From: Neelides folsomi
Lineage: Eukaryota; Arthropoda; Collembola; Neelipleona; Neelidae
Direction: 5' to 3'
DNA: 64,000 nucleotides
NCBI GenBank assembly: GCA_034687125.1
Contig: JAQGBZ010000026.1
Coordinates: 124,001 to 188,000 of the forward strand
Part shown: piece after piece, positions 48,393 to 60,410 of the stretch
How the letters are laid out: each line of letters begins with the position of its first letter
Position numbering within the stretch: position 1 is the stretch's first letter
Position numbers and translations under genes: made by a program
Notes under the pieces: generated by a model
Told to the model about the DNA's origin: nothing
Seen by the model: the letters and a program-made list of their open reading frames with translations, nothing else
Database searches by the model: none

Positions 48393-50629
48393 ATGAGGTA
48401 CGAATTTTGATATTAGAGTTTCTATGTAACATATTTTATTTGTTGATCTACAATTTTAATTTTAATAATTCCTTTTGCAATGAGTCATTAAATTCTCTTA
48501 ATGGTTTTAAATAAATGTGAACGACATGCGTCGTAGATATTTTTCTTTTAATTTACCTACATGCATGATAAATATTCTGGAACATTGGTATATCGTACTA
48601 ATTTGGAATAGTTTTATTATTTTTATTTATATAATAAATATAATTTATACCTACTTATTTTGTTTATAATTGGGATTCATGTATAAACAAAGCGTGAACT
48701 ATTTTTCAGCAATAGGAACGATCCCATCGAGAGAGCTGAAAGACATCGTTTAAGACTCGAACGTGAGAGGAACAGAGGTGAACTCCAGCTTATGAACGTT
48801 TTGCGTGAACACGCACAAAGAGATCGAGTTAACCGAGCTGAGGCAATTGTCCCAATGGCGAACGCTAACAATAATAACAACAACGAGAGGAACTACGCTA
48901 TTAGAACTGTCCGACTTCATCAACCCGAATCCCCGACTGTCAATCCGCGTTCAACGAAAAGGAAATGTACTGCATACAGCACCGAAGATGTGGAATCTTG
49001 GGCGACCACCGAGGTAAGAAAAATAATTATGTATACTTAAATACTTTTAGTACAAATGCTCATATGAAAATCATAATTTTGTAATATCTAAATTATCATT
49101 TTAGATTGAACAAGAAACCTTCTCCTTTTTATGGTCCATCAAAGCCTTTTCATCCTTCTCTGGCGCTGAAGAAGTTAAATCTCCACTTTTTAGAGGAGGC
49201 GTCAAGAGCCAGCATTCATGGTATTTTATTATGAAATTTTACATTTATTATGAAATAAGGTTAAGTATTTTATAGAGATCAATGACACTAATATATAAAT
49301 GAATTTTCAGGCAACTCAAAATGAATCCCCGTAAAAAGGCCGACGAAGTCGACTACTTTTCGGTCCATCTCATCCTCAACGGCTTTGGAGACGGAGACGT
49401 CAACTCGGGAAGGAAATTAAAAGTTCGATTTCAAATCAGCCTTTTGGATCAAGATGGACGGCCTGGAAAGCAAGCTGGTATGGATAATTAACATAATTTT
49501 ATAATTTCCTTACATAATTTCCTTACATTTTAATATTGAATTAGCATGATGTTCTTCGATTGGTGATTTGCTATTCGAGTATTTGCTTCATAATCATGAC
49601 TCATTTGAATGGTTTTTATTTGTAGGAAGTCAAGCTATGAACGTTTGTGACTTTAAGAGGATGAGCGTTTGGGGATACGATAAGTTCATGGCCCTCACTG
49701 ATTTGATGTCTTCAAGCCGTCGGCTCCTTGAAGACGATGTTCTCAAAATTCACTGTCGCGTGTGGATTGAAGGGGATTTAAAGCACATCAGTGGTGAAGG
49801 TGGATCCAAAAAGAAAATTACCGAAGATGAGGTCAATATTTTTAATACCTTAATTTGAAAAAACTTAATTAATATTTTCGGATCTTATTAGATTTTTAAC
49901 TAATAATAATAATATTCTTTTCTACGTTTGTATTTTTACAGCTGAAATCAAAACGCAGTGAGCAACTGACAAAAGATTTTCGAGGAGTTTTAGATCGCCA
50001 GACTTTTGTCGATGTTGCGCTCTCAACGAACACAAACACTTTTATGGCTCACAAAGTTGTACTTTGTGCCCGAAGCCAAGTGTTCGAGAGGTAATTTATT
50101 TCATTTATAACAATTTTCATTGTTACTAATTATAATATGTATAGGATGTTGACCAGTTCCATGCTTGAGTCAGCTCACAGCACAGTTGAAATATCGGATT
50201 TCGATGAAGACGTCGTAAAGGGCATGCTTGATTACATGTACACTGGGGAAACAGATCTCATGTCCGATAAGGCTGCAGATCTCATGCAAATAGCCGAGAA
50301 ATACGACATCGTTGGACTCAAAGAAGACTGTGAACACGCAATTGCCAGCCAGCTGAACGTCGAAGATGCGGCGGAAATTCTCGTCCTCGCCCATCTTTAT
50401 AATGCAACTGTTTTGAAGCCTCAAGTCGTTGACTTTATAAACCGGTATGGTTAATATTGAAATAATTTAAAGTTAATTTTTTAGATGATTTCTGCCTCCA
50501 TGTCCATATCGTTCTAATCCAAATGTCTAATTTTTTAGGAATAAAGAAGAAGTTAAGAAAACCCGAAAGTTCCAAGAAGTCGCCCAAGCAAACGCAGCCG
50601 TTTTCGTCGATTTATATCTTTCGCAGTAG
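48393..50629 (+). CDS. MATH-BTB (SPOP-like) Cullin-3 substrate adaptor
   Basis: By family, the MATH domain recognises substrates and the BTB binds Cullin-3 for ubiquitination. Coding exons: 48393-48397, 48710-49013, 49105-49220, 49311-49477, 49626-49831, 49942-50090, 50145-50444, 50539-50629; phases match, 445 aa. The start ATG lies only five bases before a donor (ATGAG/GTACG); an in-frame join gives MSNRNDPIERAERHRL. Residues 1-103 are a charged Arg/Glu-rich extension with an Asn run (NNNNNN). MATH spans about 104-235 (FSFLWSIKAFSSF, YFSVHLILNGFGD, WGYDKFM), BTB about 275-380 (TFVDVALS, FMAHKVVLCARSQVFERML, MLDYMYTGE, YDIVGLKEDCE), then a short BACK-like helix (EDAAEILVLAHLYNA). It lacks the C-terminal nuclear-localisation tail of SPOP and is divergent, so I call it SPOP-like rather than SPOP. 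Confidence 0.88.
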
Positions 50630-50802
50630 GAAGTTTAGGAGTCTGTAAATCGAATGTAAATAGTATGCAGATTTATCGTTTATCATAGACAAGGTGTAAC
50701 TTGTAAAATCACTCTAGTTCATAATTTTTTAACTTAAATCATAAGTACGCAAAAATGTTCAATCTTTCTTAAATGTAAGCGATTTTCGTCAATCGATCGA
50801 TG

Positions 50803-50808
50803 AATAAA
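50803..50808 (+). terminator. Poly(A) signal AATAAA of the MATH-BTB gene
   Basis: A canonical AATAAA 174 bp after the stop codon at 50627-50629. Confidence 0.55.
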
Positions 50809-51830
50809 ATTAGGCGATAAACCAAAGTAGGGTTTAGATTATTAGCGGTAGGCTATACTTTCGATAATCAATTTCTTCAAACGGTATGAAATGCCTTTCG
50901 AGTCCAGTTAAGTCCAGTAATCAGTAAATATTTGAGTAGTAATTAAGTACGTACCATATGCTTTAAATGGTATTTTGTAAGTGCTATTTTTTAAAAATGT
51001 CGATTATACGATTTTAAATTCAGAGAGTATTGTCAAATTTTCTCAAATCTTATGATTTTATATATTATCAATAAGTTCCTAATTTTTAAGTTCTTCAATG
51101 TTTACTTTTTAGCGAAATATTATTTATTAAATTTTGTGTATTGTTCGGAATTAACCCAAATTGGAAATTGGATGTACGTGAAATTAAAATGAATGAAATC
51201 AAATTCAAACGTATCTTAAATGGAAATAAATACTAGTACAAGTTCGTGTATAAAGTAAAATTACTCATAGCTATATACATACGGTACTGTCCTTACAATT
51301 CTTTTCAGGATAATCAATAAATTCAAAAAAATAATTAAGGATTTAATGTCTTACGCCTCTTTAATGTACAATTAAAATGTAAGCCAAATAGTTTAAATAA
51401 ATCAGACTTTAACACACCATAATGCTTTTTTCTCGTATAATATTTGTCAATTGATTGTATTAATATTTTATTGATTACATCCGTTCATACACATTAATTA
51501 ACATGGATTACATACATATTTAAGAGAATGTAAATTAAAGATAATATATTAAAGAAGTATTTGCCGTCGCTTGCTTTAGATTTACTTTAGAATTAAAACG
51601 GTCTTGTATGTATCGGTATAAGTAAAGTCATAATTAATCAATGTTAATTAAAGTTGATTAAATAAGGTAATATTAAAGTTAATCCCATTTAAAAATTAAT
51701 TTCAAGTTACTTAGGCTCCCTCCAATCAAGCATTTTTTAATTTTATTACTTGGTCCATTTTCGCCGGACGCGGACGTCTTTTTCTTCTCTTCTTCAATTC
51801 GCGTTTCGTTTTCTTCTTGTTTCCATTTTT
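50809..51830. other. Intergenic region and boule 5'UTR/promoter
   Basis: AT-rich for about 900 bp, then a short GC-richer stretch (51760-51830) ending at a GTAAGTC donor at 51831. That stretch is the likely noncoding first exon and core promoter of boule. No TATA box is evident. Confidence 0.4.
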
Positions 51831-52138
51831 GTAAGTCGGCATTGTTTCAATTCCATTCCTCCAATTTTAGAATCTTGTTGATATCGAAATGTCACCTTTG
51901 ACCTCAATTTTGACCTCGCCTAGGCTCGATTTCTCAAAAAAGAGAAAACGATTTTCTCCATTTTCACTTTTCCCCATTCCAACATGCTGTTGTTCTTGTT
52001 TTACTTACCCCCTTGATTGAATCATTATTTTCATTACTAATTTTGATTGAGGAAACTAACAAATCGTTAATTAAATAATGTTTTTCTTGGAATTGTTATT
52101 TAAGAAAAATTTAATTTTTGTGTTTAGTTAAAATAGGA

Positions 52139-53761
52139 ATGCTGAATTCAGAAAACGATTCAGTTGGTCCGAGCGGCGACGCTCCTGGGAACAATGCTGA
52201 TAAAGGTATCAATTCGAACTCCTTGTCACCGAGAGGAACCAAGACTATTTCCACATCCACGTAAGTCAAATAAACCGACAAACCCCGTTTTACCTTGAAA
52301 CTCTGTTTAATTATTTTCCTAGAAAATGTTTTACTTGTTATTTAAAATTTTGCTTTCTCTCATCGATTCAGAGCTTTTGAGAACATTGGACAGATTTATG
52401 CACCTCCGAAGTTCGGGACGTTGGTTCCGAATCGGGTCTTTGTTGGTGGCATTGCTTCTTGTACGACCGAGGACGACCTCAACACGGTTTTCTCCATGTT
52501 TGGCCAAGTGAGAGCCATCAAAATCATTCAAGACCGTTCTGGCGTGTCAAAGGGGTATGGATTTGTCACCTACGAAACTGAAGATGAGGCACGGAGACTC
52601 TTCATTGCTATCAACTCTCGCGTAACATCCCACTTTATTTTCAATTGAGTTAAAGACAAATGAGTCAACTAAAGTTTTTTATTTAAAATACATTAAGTAA
52701 TTTGATTGGATTGACTATTTGTTAGCATGAGATTTGTTTATTGTAGGAAATTGAGCCGATTATCGTTGGTGAAAGACGTCTCAACATTGCGCCTGCTGTT
52801 AAGAAACAAGCTGTTTCGGTAATAATTCATTTAACAATTAATTAACTATGTTATAAGTTTAGTTATTGAATATTGTAACATTTTGAAAGTTTTATGAATG
52901 TGAAACCCTGATATAATTTATTTACAACTTTTAATTGATTTTTGTTTTAAAGCCATTTGATGGACAGGTTGGAGGAGTTTGGCCTGAATTCGGTTACGTT
53001 CAACATTCCGGAGTTGGATATGACCCAGGACCAGGCGGCCCATCCCCACAATTTTACTTCAACACCAATGGAAACGGACAGATACAGCAATTGACCCAAG
53101 CACAACCTTTCTTTGGTTCTTACTCAGGGTCTTCTTATTCCGGGACTTCTTACACTTCAGGACCTCCGGTTCAACATCCGCTCCACCAGACCTATTACTG
53201 TCAACAATCTCAACAGAATCAATCTGTCAATGGAATTTGCATCATTCCACAACCAGCACCTTTGAGTAATCCGCTTTATTATCCACCAACGCCTCCACCA
53301 CCTCATGTAATAATCAATTAAACATTAAAGTTTATAATCGTATTAAATACAAAATACAAACCTTAAGAACATAGCGCAATTGCACCTAATTGACTATAAC
53401 TTCATTAAATTTTAATAGTTATTTTTTAATTTAGCTTACGACGATCAACGGAAATGCACTTTTGGTGACTTGGGTTTGGAATGAGAAGTTTCGTGGTTGG
53501 GACACTGTGCTCAAGTCAGTTGGGAACGAGCTGGGATTGAACAACAACAACAACCAGATCATGAATGGCAATCTCAACTGCATTGCTGCCATTGGAGCTT
53601 CCACCACGATTATGTCCGAGGCACCAAATCCTTCAACCGGGAACTCTAACACGATCCAACGTCCGGAAGTCGGCGGTGGAGATGCAGATCGGAATTGGCC
53701 AACGAGAAGAAATAACGAAGATTCAGAATTCTTCGCTCCTTCAGATATCTTCATGCTTTAA
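52139..53761 (+). CDS. bol: Boule (DAZ-family RRM protein)
   Basis: Germline RNA-binding translational regulator of meiosis in most animals. A 5'UTR intron (51831-52127) precedes ATG 52139. Coding exons: 52139-52260, 52372-52621, 52747-52818, 52953-53306, 53435-53761; phases match, 374 aa. The RRM begins PPKFGTLVPNRVFVGGI (RNP2 VFVGGI) and contains SGVSKGYGFVTYET (RNP1 KGYGFVTY) and GERRLNIAPAVKKQ, very close to insect Boule. The rest is Gly/Tyr/Gln/Pro-rich (YYCQQSQQNQ, YYPPTPPPPH), low-complexity as in DAZ proteins. The last exon reads LTTINGNALLVTWVWNEKF and is Asn-rich. If the last intron is kept, translation ends after HVIIN at 53321, giving a shorter isoform. Confidence 0.92.
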
Positions 53762-55712
53762 TTTCCTTTATATTTCTCTCTGCTTTTAGTTTTAAGCTCT
53801 TTAACTTTCTTGTTTATTTCCATCCATCTTTCTCCCCCGTAATTAATTTCTAGTTTAATTTTAAGCAAGTGAAATAATCGGATTATTATCCTGGAATAAT
53901 TGAGGAGTGTGTGATTTGTATATTTGTGAATTAGTGTTATTCAAAAGTGAAAAAATAAGTTAAACACGTTAAATAGGATCATTTAAATTTTATTCATTGA
54001 TTTACCTAATTTATAATATTACTTATTAGAACCGAAAATGATTTCTTTAATTGTTATATTTTACATATTTAACAAAGTGTTGATTTACCTTTTAAACATT
54101 CTTATTGTATTTAAACTATTTAACTTAATTGAGACAGCCTCTATAACGAATTGTAAACTCTCTGGAGTGGATCAGAGAAAATGATTGTTTTTCAAAATTA
54201 ACCGTTAACTATTTGTGTATTATTATAATAAGCTTACATATGAAAAATAAATTAAAACTGTGTACTCAACTTATAATTACTAATTTCATCAAAATATTAT
54301 GGCACGTTAGAGCGTTGGTTAAGTAGTAAAGAAATTAGTTCAATTACAATTACTTAATATCAAGAATTACTTAAATATATTCAAATAGATTTCATTTAAT
54401 CAAACCTTTATGGCTCTTGAAACTTCTAATTCTAATCATTATCAAGATTTAAAAAACTGTCGTATAATTTTACCAATTTGGCTACTAAAATGTAATTTTA
54501 TTGGAAGGTTAAAGAAAATGAATTAAGAGAGCAATAAACTTTAAAGTAATTATAGTTAATATTTATTATAAATTAGAGATCTCATCTGCGTCTGCATCTG
54601 TAAATTTCCTATTTAAGTCTTTTAGTTTAAACGTTGAACCCAACCTAATAAATAAATATTTTAATTACTCTTCATTGTAAATGTCATCGTTGTATGTGTT
54701 TCTAAAACTTAATATGCTTGAGCTATATCAAGTTCCTATAATTATGTTGTGGATTGTATCACTGGTATTGCATTCGAGAAACTTAAGCTAAAACTGATTG
54801 TAAAAATGGAATATTGGCTTTCAAACTCCATTGTCTTTACATTGATCTCTAACAATAAGTCATTACGGATAGACATAAATGTACTCGAAAATGGTACAAT
54901 TAATTAATATTAGATTAAATACATTCTAGCATCTTTGTAGCATAATATGGCAATTACTTGATTCCAAATTATTTAAAAGACATTGGGAGATTAAAATGTT
55001 TAGTTTTCTCCGAATGGATCCAGTCATTTAATGACATGAATTCTCTTTTAATTATTGTTAAAATATTTGTAATTACAAAGATTAACCTCAAATTACATTC
55101 TTAATATTGTTATTATTAAGTTCACAGTTCACATACAAGGCATACAGACAGTCTTCTCTAATAAACTCACATTATTCACAAGAGCTGAAAGCTTTGTCTA
55201 GATTAATATTAAATGTAGTTTAATCGTTGATGGCTTTAAATATTTAAGACTAAACAGTCATTAACCAAATAATTATATATAACTATAAAAATATAAACAT
55301 AAATTACACAATAAATATTATAAAATGGAAATGGCATTTAATACATTTTCAAAAGATAGAACACGAACAAGAATTGAACATTACATACAGACACATACTT
55401 TTTATATGTATTTATATTTATGTACAAATAATGGATACAATCAACATTTATATAAATCATGCAGACAGAGACGAAAATGATTCAAATAAATGTAATAGAT
55501 ATACTATACTAATAAATGTATAATGGGTCTGTATTAAAAACATTTAAATGCAGGAGAGAGATTAATTGAAATGCCTAACATTATTGTTATTGCCTCTTTG
55601 AATTGTTATTATTGTAAGTAATGCGGACGCTTAAATGATTAGTATGGCAATGTACCACTTATTACTTCAAAAACATTCTATTCGCTGGTATTGGTTGAAA
55701 GAGTTGTTGAGC
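53762..55712. other. Convergent 3' region of boule and the BMP receptor
   Basis: About 1.95 kb of AT-rich DNA between two stop codons on opposite strands. It holds 3'UTRs; no coding exon or RNA gene is seen. Confidence 0.5.
54246..54251 (+). terminator. Candidate poly(A) signal for boule
   Basis: AATAAA about 490 bp after the boule stop. It is in AT-rich DNA, so chance occurrence is likely enough to keep confidence low. Confidence 0.3.
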
Positions 55713-58700
55713 TCAGACGATTTGGATGGCTGAGTCATAAAACTTGTCGCTGTAGTCTTGAGAGTCAGCGAACATTTTCTTAACTTTCAGGGCTGTGAGT
55801 CTTGCAATTGGCTTTCGACTCCAACACTCCGTCATGATCTTCGTCAACATCTTCAAAAACTATAAGGAAAACAAAAGCATTAATAAATTGATAAGAATGC
55901 TTACACGAAGATAAAGAATGATGATTAATCATTAAATGAATTTTTATTGGTATATTTTGAATAGTTGTTTTATAAATCTACTTACACTGGATTTTTCCCA
56001 ACGGGCTGGAATTTGGGGTCGAATTCCTTGATCACAAACTAATTTCTTCATTTCTTCAAATGAGGGGTCGGTCGAGGCGCTATCATAATAAGGAATGGCA
56101 TATTCTTCACATTCGTACTTTTCACTCCCTGACTCTGTCATTACTCTGTAAAAAATAAGAAACGTTAATATTATATTACAATTATTTTTAACCAAACTAA
56201 ACAATAGACATTGACACGCAAATGATTTTGATATATCTTTAATTTAATAAACTCTCCAAATAATAAAATGGTAATAATTTATATATCAATCGACATTTTA
56301 GAATTGACAAGAAAATCTTAATTGGAATCGTCTAGTCATGATCTTTAAAACGATTACACAGCATTTAACAAAATCTGAGAATACAAAACAATCACAATTG
56401 CTTTATCTATCTCTAAATGAGACAAGTTAAGCAAAATTGACAATAAACTGCGTCGTTAGATCGTCAAATAATGCTAACAAACAATTTGTATCGCATTATT
56501 CTCAACAAAAAACATCATACAAAAGTCACAATGAGCATTTGAGTTCTTTTACTGTCTGGAACTAAATTACCATTTCTCATCGAGAGCAAAATAATGCCCT
56601 TTGCCCTTTCCAAACTCCTTCTCATGTAAAAAATAAGCAAGTAGATGAAGAAAGAAAATATTTTAAAAACTAACCTTCGACCGATTTCCCATAAGATGAG
56701 TGCAAAGGAATACATGTCCGCTTGTCTGTACGACTCGAACCAATGGAGCTGCATGGAGTCGTCTAACACTTCACACGCCATGTATCGCCTCGTTCCAACT
56801 TTAATATTGGGAATTACATCAACGCCCTTCTCGCCCCTAAAACCATTAAATATTGGATTAAATATTGAATGATAAAGAACAATAAAGCTATTATTATTTT
56901 TCCAAATAATAATGGATAACATTGGATAAATGTAAAAGATGGAAAATGAAGATAAAGACGTTGCCAATAAAAATGAATTTTTAATGGACTTTACCTCACA
57001 GAACAAACAGCAAGACCAAAGTCAGCAATGCAAGTTTCACCATTGTTCTTCACAAGAATGTTTTTGCTCTTGATGTCTCTGTGTGCAATGGCTGGTTTGT
57101 AGGATTTTCCTTCAATTTCATGGTGGAGATGGGAAATGCCGGCAACTGTCGAGAAGACCAGTCGCAATGCTTCCGCTAAAAATATTAATTTAATTATTTA
57201 ATTTCGAATATCTAAACTTGAAAATTAAAAGATTGATTAGGCAGCATGTATTCGGTTTATAAAATTAAAATTTATTTATTTATCTACCTTCAGTGAGAGA
57301 ATTGTGTTGAAGATGATCATAAAGTGATCCACAAGGATGGTAATCCGTCACAATGATCATATGTGTTATGCTGTCCATGGATCGAATGTCCCACGCCATT
57401 GAAACTAAACAGAAAATTGAATATTATAAGTTTTAGCATACAAAGTTCCCATTAGCTCGAATAACATCGTTTTGCATTTATACAATGTACTGATTTAAAA
57501 TTATATTTAAATATTAATGTAGATTGTAGTAAGTTAAATAATTACCGAGTATATTTGGATGTTTGATGAGGGCCAATTTGTAAATTTGTTTTTCCCTCAG
57601 CCAAGAATGCTCTTCCATAGAATGAAATGACTTAATGGCGACAAGTGTCCCGCACAATTCTCCAAGGTACACTTCCCCATACCGCCCCTTTCCGATCCTC
57701 TTCTGAAGAGTGATCTGGCGGCCAACCGTCCGTTGTACCTAAACAATAAATAATGACATTCCTTATCTAAAGACCTTCAATTAGTCGAGGCAATAAAAAA
57801 CACAATTAGAATGGCACTATTAGAATGGGTCTTTACGAGTAATGGGATTCCGGAGCCGGATCCAGAAGACTGGTCAACTGTGAAGTACGGTTCCTTTGAT
57901 GGTGTTGGACTGAGGAGAAAAGACTTGTTGCTGTCTGACTCTTGGTATTTTTGGTTCTTCTCCCTCGCTCGGTATCTTTAAAATAATAATTTAAAGGTTA
58001 AACAAAATTAATTGATAAACGACGATACATTATACTTTTATTTAGTATTAAAAAATGTGAATTGAATAATAATAAAAAAATAAATTATTTAGTTTTAAAC
58101 AAAAAAACTTTTTTACATTTAAATTATGTAAATTAACAAAGATAATTAAAAATTGTAACTTACTTGCAAACAATGTAAAGCACAATGCAGAAAGTGAGAA
58201 GAAGTAATGAAATGACAGCTGCAAGGAGGAGCTGAAGAAGGTAATAATCAGACGGGGGATTGAAGGGGCTCAAATGGTCGGTGATGTTACTCGGCTGAAA
58301 AAAATAGAGAGAAATCATTAAATCATCCCTTCAAATAACTCCTTTAACTCCCAAATCCACTAAATGCAATGTTATGTAACTCATGTACTAATTTCATCTA
58401 TTACAAATTCACATTTATTTGGGTGCTTCTCTTTCCTTACAACTCTATAAGATAAAAACTGGGAGATGATAATTAAAGGAATTAAAACATTTGGTGGTCC
58501 TTGTTGTACAATTTTGTACAACCTTTTGGTGAAATTAAATAAATAGATGGTTTTACTTTCATTTTGGTACACATGTTATATTATATTGTTCATGTTATAA
58601 AGATTTCCTTTTGATACTCTTTGGATAATTGGGAAAATAAAAGGAGCAATTGACTCCTACAATTTCAAATTGTTTCCTCTTTCTAAAACATAAATGGTTT

Positions 58701-60410
58701 GTATCAAAGGGCATATTTCTTTATTTCATTTAATTGAATTGAAAGGTTCAGAAGCCGCGAATGTTCCTTTTCTAAATCCCTAATTGATTAACAATGTGTA
58801 ATTTTTATAATAAAAAGACCTTAACTTGAAAATAGCCCATTTCCTGCAATTACATAAAATGGGCAATTTTCCATTTTTCAAACTTCCATTGAGAAAACCT
58901 TAAGTTATTATATGTTTAATATCAAATGAAATAAGTAAATGACTCAACCAACAAACCTCCATACATTCTTGTATTTATCAGTATGGTATAGTGGTATATT
59001 TAAGTGCATAAATATACACAAGTAATATATATAAAGCAAGAATTGGTTTATAAGCATGATGTTAAAATTCAAAGGAATGGATTATATTATTATCAGAGAG
59101 ATTGAAGAATTCCTTCATGGCTTATCTAACCAGTGAACTCATAAAGTAGTCAGACCTATTCTCGATTTCTTGCGATCTGAATCAAAGATAATAAAGAGGG
59201 ATAGTGCAAACACGTAAAACTTTTCCATGTTCACGATGTTGGTGGTCGAATGGTGAAGAAACAAAGTTGTGCATTAAAAAGAGTAAAAGAAGATTCATTC
59301 CATGTCTCAAATGGTGACAACTCTTCAGCCCTTCACAAGAATCACAATGGGAATTAAAAATACAAAAAACGGGAGATTTACTGATCTTCAACATGTATTA
59401 AATTGGAACATGTAAAGTGTCAAATGTAGTTTCAAAAAACGTGAGCATTCTCTTCATTCTTCCTCATCCAGGTAAATAAATGGGGATTTTGCATTCGTCC
59501 TCCTAATTCCACTTTGTAGTATTACATAAAGGAAAAGATTTATGCAGAAAGTTCTTGATTCAACTTCTTAAATCAGAATGTGCAATACTTTGGATGCCCC
59601 AAACAACTCAATTGTCTTCCTCAACTCGTCCAGTCTATAAATTCATTTCGCGACGGAAAAGTCAGTTTTTTCTTATCTTTTATTAGCACAGTCTTGGCTT
59701 TGAATAATCTGCCATTTATTTTATATAGCCTTTTTTATTAGTTTCAGCCAACTCGTCAATTTTGCCCTTCACTTCTCATTGGTCAGTCAAGATTCTTGAG
59801 ATGCATTTTGTTGCAAATTCTCAAATAAACTGATAGGTCAACTAAATAAATTTTAAAATCTCTTTATGTTCAAATGTTGTCATTACTTATTAGAAAGTGC
59901 AATCTCTCTTTGATCTTTGAATGTGACTTTTTTGTAATAAAATGAAATGATTTTAGAATGAAATGCAATGGATGAAAAATAATACGTATAAAGTATAGAG
60001 AAATATTTTAAACATACCTTGTACATAGGCCTTAGTTCTTCATTGCAAAAGTCAAGGGAGTCGCAGCAAGCAATGGACGCCGGAACATCGTGCTTCATCA
60101 TCACTAAATGTCCTTTGCATTGGAGGAACGCGGGGTCACCGGCAGAGAAACATCCATAGGAATATTCTGGCTCCAAAAACCCAGTGGCGGTATTGATGAC
60201 TTCTTCCACTGCCGCAAAGCATCGGCCACCAATGTCAACTTCACAGATCCCATCGTCTGCATCGCCACCAGGACAATGGTGATGGCAATAACATTTCAAC
60301 TTCGGAATCCGCGACTCCACCATATCGTTCAAGTTCATCTTCATTCGGGGATTTAGAAAACGATTGTTTGTCGAACAAGTTGAAGAGATCTGTTCCCCAT
60401 TATTTTCATA
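55713..60410 (-). CDS. tkv: BMP type I receptor Ser/Thr kinase (thickveins-type), 5' end incomplete
   Basis: Single-pass receptor that phosphorylates BMP R-Smads in this family. Exons (minus): 60018-60410 (5' limit uncertain), 58164-58294, 57837-57975, 57546-57738, 57288-57404, 56995-57175, 56675-56836, 55986-56145, 55713-55859; phases match, about 540 aa. The ectodomain has ten core cysteines (KCYCHHHC) and the CCDSLDFCN box; the TM is [20 protein letters not shown]; the GS box is [20 protein letters not shown]. The kinase has [31 protein letters not shown], and ends [21 protein letters not shown]-x-KSKN and the GS box mark type I. Oddities are ACE for APE (56773-56775), VAIKSF instead of VAVKxF, and a divergent L45 loop (57358-57390). 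No signal peptide is found. Confidence 0.88.
56146..56674. other. Receptor intron
   Basis: A 0.53 kb AT-rich intron in the kinase C-lobe between exons 56675-56836 and 55986-56145 (phase 2 joined to 1 base). Nothing else is seen. Confidence 0.6.
58295..60017. other. Receptor intron between ectodomain and TM exons
   Basis: A 1.7 kb AT-rich intron (phase 0). I see no alternative exon with good splice sites. Confidence 0.6.
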
